Positions 59,474 to 64,000 of a stretch of 64,000 nucleotides of DNA are shown here, in pieces. Position numbers and translations under genes: made by a program. The notes under the pieces are model-generated. The model did no database searches and was not told the origin of the DNA. It worked only from the letters and a program-made list of their open reading frames with translations. The DNA lies in contig JAVJRK010000002.1 in assembly GCA_040218445.1 (NCBI GenBank), forward strand, positions 211,924 to 275,923, written 5' to 3'. Within the stretch, counting starts at the first letter, position 1. Each line of letters begins with the position of its first letter. This DNA comes from UBA1479 sp040218445. GTDB lineage: Bacteria > Pseudomonadota > Alphaproteobacteria > Rhodospirillales > Casp-alpha2.

Positions 59474-61183
59474 TCAGCCCTCCCCAACCGGCGGTGTTCC
59501 GCCATCAGTTCGGCTGTCCTTGTTTGTATTGGAAGCTGAGCCCTGTTCCCGCTCTTGGGAGGGTTCGTCGTCTTCCAGCGCCGGGCCGATTTCGGGTGCC
59601 GGCGTCAAAGCATCAAGATCGATCTCGCGGTCGGCCATGGCGCGCAGCCCCGCCTGGGTCGAGGTCAGCACAATGGTGACCCGGCCCTTGAGCCGTTCCA
59701 GCACTTCGGAAAAGATCCGCAGATCCTGGCTGTCCAGGTTTTCCGTCGCGTGATCAAGCAACAGAACCCGCGGCTTGAATGCAAGTGCACGGGTAATCGC
59801 CAGATGCTGCCGGAACCCCGCCGGGAAAACGGGAGCACCTTCTTCCAATCGCGTGTCGAAACCGTCGGTCAGGCAGGCCGCCTTGCCGTCCAATCCGGTC
59901 AGACGCGCCGCCCCCATGGCATCGGCAGCACGCCCCGGATCGAATGCGGTCAGGTTCTCCATCAACGTGCCGGGGACCACATCCCCCAACGGCGGCACAT
60001 AGGCGATCTGTTTACGGATGCTGTCCGGGCGGAAGTCAGCCAGATCATACCCATCAACGGATATCGTGCCGGATTGCGGCGTTTCCAATCCCGCCATCAA
60101 ACGCAACAGCGCGGATTTCATATGGCTGTCCCCGCCCTTGATCAGAACCACCTCACCGGCATCGATTTCGATGCGAATACGGTCGAACAGGATGCGTGCA
60201 ACGGCGCGCATCCCGTCAGCCGGATCTTCGAAAGTTACCCGGTTGCACATCAGGTTGCCGGTCACGCGGGGCAGCGGCTCCTGCGGTTGGGGGGCATTGC
60301 CCAGGACGGTTGACTGTACGGACGAGGCCCCTTGCTGCCGGGCCATGGTCCAGGCGGACGCCCCCCGGTACGCATCGCGGACCAACACAACCGAAATCAA
60401 CACTCCGGCGACCAGTTGTCCCAGGGTCATCAAGCCATTCAACGCAAGAACGGTGCCCAGCACGACCGCCAAGACCAACGTGCACCGGTTAAACAGGGCG
60501 GCCACCCGCTCCGATGCCAACAGATGCCTGACCGCCCGCCGCTGGCCGGCAACGGCCTGACCGCCGGCATCTTCGGCCAGACGCATGGCCAGGCGCTCGG
60601 CGCCCATCGCCTTGATTGTCCAGATGGCGTCGAGGATACGTCCGGTGACCTCCGAAGGGGCGCCGGCCGCGGGTTCGTGTGACCCGCGATGAACGAAGTA
60701 AGCGCCCGCGGCGGCGGCAAGGGCCAAACCGACCGCCGGTGCCGCCATGACACCGCACAGATAAATCAAAGCCCCGACCAAAACGGGCAAGCCCGCCAGA
60801 ATGGCACCATGGGAAATGCCCGGGCCGTCGGTATCGAGATCGGACAATCGAGGAGCAGCGTCTGCGCGCCCACTCAGCAAATTGGAAATGGCCCCCCAGG
60901 CCGTGTTCCGCAGCCTGGCTTTACGCCAAGTTCCCGCCATCGCGGCAGCCGCCAGATCAAGGCCGCTCCTGGCTGCCAGAACGACGACAAGCGCAATGAC
61001 AAGCGGGATCAAATCCCCGGCCCGTGCCGAGGGTATGGCGCGGTCGAACACCTGCAGCAGCAGGACGGGCACGATCAGCCACAGAACCGCGCGAATACCG
61101 CCCGCGGCCGCAATTTCCCAACCCGCGCCCCGTTCGGACGCAGGACGGAAGACCGCACCTAAGGTCTCTGCCTTTGGAACCAT
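59474..61183 (-). CDS. Type I secretion ABC protein with defective Walker A and B (569 aa)
   Basis: I start at the ATG at 61183 (the open frame to 61231 begins with GTG). The protein has exporter membrane helices (about 20-290, with FDRAIPSARAGDL) and an ATPase. Walker A reads GGDSHMKS, with Met in place of the final Gly. The signature is FPAGFRQH, and Walker B is VLLLDHATENLD, with His for the catalytic Glu. The last 50 residues are acidic and disordered. One base separates it from the next ABC gene. Membrane topology and operon order match a normal type I system, so it is not a random pseudogene. Confidence 0.85.
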   Translation of the reverse strand: MVPKAETLGAVFRPASERGAGWEIAAAGGIRAVLWLIVPVLLLQVFDRAIPSARAGDLIPLVIALVVVLAARSGLDLAAAAMAGTWRKARLRNTAWGAISNLLSGRADAAPRLSDLDTDGPGISHGAILAGLPVLVGALIYLCGVMAAPAVGLALAAAAGAYFVHRGSHEPAAGAPSEVTGRILDAIWTIKAMGAERLAMRLAEDAGGQAVAGQRRAVRHLLASERVAALFNRCTLVLAVVLGTVLALNGLMTLGQLVAGVLISVVLVRDAYRGASAWTMARQQGASSVQSTVLGNAPQPQEPLPRVTGNLMCNRVTFEDPADGMRAVARILFDRIRIEIDAGEVVLIKGGDSHMKSALLRLMAGLETPQSGTISVDGYDLADFRPDSIRKQIAYVPPLGDVVPGTLMENLTAFDPGRAADAMGAARLTGLDGKAACLTDGFDTRLEEGAPVFPAGFRQHLAITRALAFKPRVLLLDHATENLDSQDLRIFSEVLERLKGRVTIVLTSTQAGLRAMADREIDLDALTPAPEIGPALEDDEPSQEREQGSASNTNKDSRTDGGTPPVGEG

Positions 61184-61302
61184 ATCACCCCAGTGTTGCC
61201 GGCCACGCCGCAGATGGGCCGAACTCCGCACTCAGCCTAGCCCCAAGGGGGTTAACAATCCACTACTTGAAAGGGTGCTGACTCATTGAAAACAGGGAGG
61301 AT

Positions 61303-62112
61303 TTAACGCTTCGCTGCCAACTGTTGCGCGATCAGCAAACGGGCCATGGTCATGGCGGCCTTGTGGCTCATCCCGGCGAACATGCGTTTGTGGTACAGCG
61401 TGCGGATCAGGATTTCGTCGCTCGGACTGAGAGCCCGCAAAGTGTCATGGTCGGAAAAGATCGACGGTCGAAGTAGATCGGAATCATTAGGCAGGCCCAG
61501 GGATTGAGTCAGTTCTTCCAACAGGCAATGATCGATCAGAAAGCCGTCGCGTTCCGTATTCACGACGACGAACGAGCGATCGAGCGCCCCCATCCGTCCA
61601 CCCGCGAAAGACAGAAAATAGCATCCGCCGGGGGCGGCAAGTTCCTGCTGCAACTTGGGCTTCACACCGGGGATCGGTACCTTGGCCAGCAGTTTCCTGG
61701 GGGTGAACACAATGGTCAGCTGCGGTCGTTTCTTGGCCGATATTGAATCGATAAAGGTCAAGCCGGTCAGGCCTTGCAGCGTGCGCAGATGGTTCCAAGC
61801 GTATTTCGACCAGAAATCCCGCGCCGCCACGGGTTTGAGGTCTTTATCACCCTCGCTTTCGAACTGGGTCATGTTGACCGCGATTTCTTCCTGATCCCAG
61901 CGCAGCAAGGTCGTGCGTGCCTGCAACGCCCGGGTTTCGGAACCGAAGGCGATCACTTCGAAAGCAGATAGAAGATCGGAGACATCCGGCAGTTTGCCGT
62001 CGGCGCGCGCACCAGACCCGATCATCAGCACCAGCAAGGAGACACTTAAGATCAGTGCGGATCGGAAGGATGTTTTTTCTTTAATATCAAATAGATAATT
62101 ACAATGGCGCAT
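61303..62112 (-). CDS. DUF2927 family exported protein
   Basis: The 269-residue protein has a membrane-targeting start (residues 17-38, LILSVSLLVLMIGSGARA, then ADG, a likely signal cleavage). The DUF2927 core carries the motif DHCLLEELTQSLGLPNDSD and RPSIFSDHD. The family is exported, with no settled function. It lies upstream of the second secretion operon on the same strand (119 bases to the preferred ABC start) and may belong to it. Confidence 0.88.
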   Translation of the reverse strand: MRHCNYLFDIKEKTSFRSALILSVSLLVLMIGSGARADGKLPDVSDLLSAFEVIAFGSETRALQARTTLLRWDQEEIAVNMTQFESEGDKDLKPVAARDFWSKYAWNHLRTLQGLTGLTFIDSISAKKRPQLTIVFTPRKLLAKVPIPGVKPKLQQELAAPGGCYFLSFAGGRMGALDRSFVVVNTERDGFLIDHCLLEELTQSLGLPNDSDLLRPSIFSDHDTLRALSPSDEILIRTLYHKRMFAGMSHKAAMTMARLLIAQQLAAKR

Positions 62113-62162
62113 GCCGGAACCTTAGGTCACCGGACGGCCTGGATCGACCGCGTTCGCGTAGT

Positions 62163-63470
62163 CTACTGGGTAAGTGTCCAGGACCGAAGCATGGATTCCG
62201 CAACCGGGCGATAGCTTTCGAACGCGGTTTCAGGGGCCGTAAAGGACCAGATATGCGCGATCGTTCCTTGCGGCCGCGGCACGACGACCGCCCATTTGCG
62301 ATAGGTCGTCCCTGAATATTCATAGCGGGCGATGAATTGCGACCCCGGCGATTCCGCCAGTTTGCCCTCGCCCAGCACTTTCATGCCGCGCGTGCCGGAT
62401 TGCAGCGCCTTCAGCAGATCGGCCGTCGCCATGACGGCCGCCTGATCGCCCGATTGCGCCCCTGTCGGATTGACGTTCTGCACCGAAACGACCGCATCAT
62501 GAGAGGTTGCACCCTCGGGCCCGCTGAAGGTCGCGGTGTAGGCCGTCGGCTTATTAACGGTCCAGGCCTTGGGATAATCCATCAGGAACCCGTATCCCGG
62601 TTCCGTAAACCGGTTCATGTCCGGCGGCGGCGCCATCGCCGGGCCCGGATCGGGCCGGCCGGCGGCAAAGGATGCGACTTCCCCGCCCGCCCGCACGGGC
62701 ATCTTGACCGGCGCTTTCGGTTCCATGCCTTGATCTGATTGCGCGACAAGTGCTTGTGCCGGGTGCTCGCCCTCGCCCGCTTTGAAATGGGTCAGCACCC
62801 AATCGAAAATACGTTCGTGGTCGTCATAAAGATCCAATGGCGCTGTAAAGGTGAACACGAAATCCGTCTTGTTCCCCCGCGCAATAATGACCCGCGTCCG
62901 GGTCCGATGCCCCTGATAATTGGCATCGATCGCAGGCAGCCCGGCGACAGCCAGGGTTTGCTCATCAAGCTTTCGCAACCACGGCCCGCGTTCGCCCAAA
63001 TACCGCGATTCCAGCCGTGCAAGCATGCCCGGCAACGGGATGATGCCGTTGCTGTCCCCGGTCTGCAAATTCATGACATAGCCCTTGGGCGAGCGGATCG
63101 CGACGTGCATTTCCTTGCCCCGGTGCGATACGGCAACCCCCGGCGGGATCGGCATGGAGAATCCGCGCGTCGGATGGATGAACAGGCTCGGTTCCTTGGT
63201 TACCTGAACCGGCGTGGTCTGAGGATCAGGCCCGGCATCATTGGCCGGCGCGGTTTCCTGCGGCAACGGTTGCTGTTGCGGACGGATCGGCGAAACCACT
63301 CCGCCGTTTCTTCCGTTGCCATAAGGCAAAGCCACGCCCGGACGGTTGATATCCGGGCCGGTGATGCGCCCGGCATCGGCCGCATAAACGGTGCCAGCAG
63401 CAACGATCTGCGTAAACAGAACGGCAGCGGCGGCCGGCAGGGTCCGAATTCGGGTCGGCGTGCGGGACAT
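62163..63470 (-). CDS. Exported protein of unknown function (435 aa)
   Basis: I choose the ATG at 63470, which opens a signal peptide (RIRTLPAAAAVLFTQIVAAG then TVYAADAG); GGAG is 11 bases upstream. A Pro/Gln-rich linker follows (about 45-85), then two similar beta-rich halves. The first is RGFSMPIPPGVAVSHRGKEM onwards; the second is GYGFLMDYPKAWTV onwards. Both resemble the duplicated substrate-free PsbP/DUF1795-like fold of periplasmic proteins. It is 51 bases upstream of the DUF2927 gene and could share its transcript. Confidence 0.82.
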   Translation of the reverse strand: MSRTPTRIRTLPAAAAVLFTQIVAAGTVYAADAGRITGPDINRPGVALPYGNGRNGGVVSPIRPQQQPLPQETAPANDAGPDPQTTPVQVTKEPSLFIHPTRGFSMPIPPGVAVSHRGKEMHVAIRSPKGYVMNLQTGDSNGIIPLPGMLARLESRYLGERGPWLRKLDEQTLAVAGLPAIDANYQGHRTRTRVIIARGNKTDFVFTFTAPLDLYDDHERIFDWVLTHFKAGEGEHPAQALVAQSDQGMEPKAPVKMPVRAGGEVASFAAGRPDPGPAMAPPPDMNRFTEPGYGFLMDYPKAWTVNKPTAYTATFSGPEGATSHDAVVSVQNVNPTGAQSGDQAAVMATADLLKALQSGTRGMKVLGEGKLAESPGSQFIARYEYSGTTYRKWAVVVPRPQGTIAHIWSFTAPETAFESYRPVAESMLRSWTLTQ

Positions 63471-63658
63471 GGGTCGTCTCCGGTAATGGCACAATAAATA
63501 CTCCAGAACCCTACGATATTCAGGTAAACGAGCTGTTAACCAATACGGGCGTAATGGAGTTTCCACGATCGATGATTCGGGCTGCATTTTCGTTTGTCCG
63601 GGCGTAAAATCTCGTCGCGCCCGATGATTTGGATTTACAGTTTTCAACCGGGGAAACA

Positions 63659-64000
63659 ATGGCCCGCATCAAGGACGATTACCGCGCCTTATCCGGCACC
63701 GAGAAAGCCGCGATCTTCCTGTTGTCCCTGCACCAGGACCAAGCCGCCATGCTGTTCGAACGCATGGACGACGAGGAAATCCGCGAACTGTCCGCCTCCA
63801 TGTCGAGCCTGGGCAGCGTCCATTCCTCAGTGATCGAACGCCTGTTCGTGGAATTCGCCGACAAGCTGTCCTCCGCCGGCGGCCTGGTCGGCTCCATCGA
63901 TGCCGCCGAACGCCTGCTCAACGCGGCCCTGTCGGGCGAACGCGTCGACGCCATCATGGAAGAAATGCGCGGCCCCGCCGGCCGCACCATGTGGGACAAG
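63659..64000 (+). CDS. fliG: Flagellar motor switch protein FliG, N-terminal part
   Basis: The first 114 codons, cut by the window edge. The text GTEKAAIFLLSLHQDQAAML then ERMDDEEIRELSASMSSLG is that of the FliG N-terminal domain, which attaches to the FliF ring. GGGGAAAC precedes the ATG, and 188 bases of gene-free sequence separate it from the divergent exported-protein gene. A flagellar operon probably continues to the right. Confidence 0.9.
   Translation, partial: MARIKDDYRALSGTEKAAIFLLSLHQDQAAMLFERMDDEEIRELSASMSSLGSVHSSVIERLFVEFADKLSSAGGLVGSIDAAERLLNAALSGERVDAIMEEMRGPAGRTMWDK

Noticed and set aside
1..64000. tRNA, rRNA, insertion sequences or phage genes
   Set aside because: I saw no tRNA cloverleaf, rRNA sequence, transposase or integrase in the window.

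Overview
The window is about 60% GC with dense, mostly operonic genes. It looks like an alphaproteobacterial chromosome, most likely of the Rhodospirillales type. The evidence is the mfd-sdhE-recG-DUF502 housekeeping block, the fliG-type flagellar gene at the right edge, the HupR-type regulator and the many LapB/HlyD type I secretion genes. The genus cannot be fixed from sequence alone.

Region 1 (1-12.2 kb, all minus strand) is a [NiFe] hydrogenase locus. HupS has no Tat signal and HupL has a cleavable tail; both read like group 2a (cyanobacterial HupSL / mycobacterial Huc). Downstream come two paralogous four-Cys proteins, a maturation protease, a small conserved protein, a TPR protein, two tiny membrane proteins, a NifU-Rieske fusion resembling HucE, an NHL-repeat protein and HypF (cut by the window edge). 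Upstream lie a sigma54 promoter, two matching 15-bp palindromes and a gene for an NtrC/HupR-like activator with a zinc-ribbon partner.

Region 2 (12.2-26.1 kb) holds an intergenic stretch full of TTCC/GGAA palindromes. It is followed by a type I secretion operon (two LapB-like ABC halves and a membrane fusion protein) and its likely substrate, a 1909-residue repeat adhesin. A one-protein partner-switching module (HATPase-receiver-PP2C) and a STAS antagonist close the region.

Region 3 (26.1-45.5 kb) is the most unusual part: a RiPP-type locus of the Nif11/NHLP class. It has three short precursor genes with near-identical leader ends and unrelated 10-12 residue cores. It also has a 2OG-Fe(II) oxygenase plus a remnant of a second one, and a single-chain fusion of the two NHLP exporter proteins followed by a truncated membrane-fusion gene. 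An AraC regulator precedes a second, complete NHLP export operon (HlyD, peptidase-ABC, ABC2). That operon continues into a cyclic-nucleotide-binding protein and a FAAL-ACP-condensation protein. Together these suggest export, and perhaps fatty acylation, of ribosomal peptides.

Region 4 (45.5-64 kb) is mainly housekeeping: a DsbA-family protein, mfd, sdhE, recG, DUF502, a dehalogenase-like hydrolase, a cNMP-binding protein and a NUDIX hydrolase. A second type I secretion operon follows whose two ABC proteins both lack key catalytic residues, then a DUF2927 protein, an exported protein and the start of fliG.
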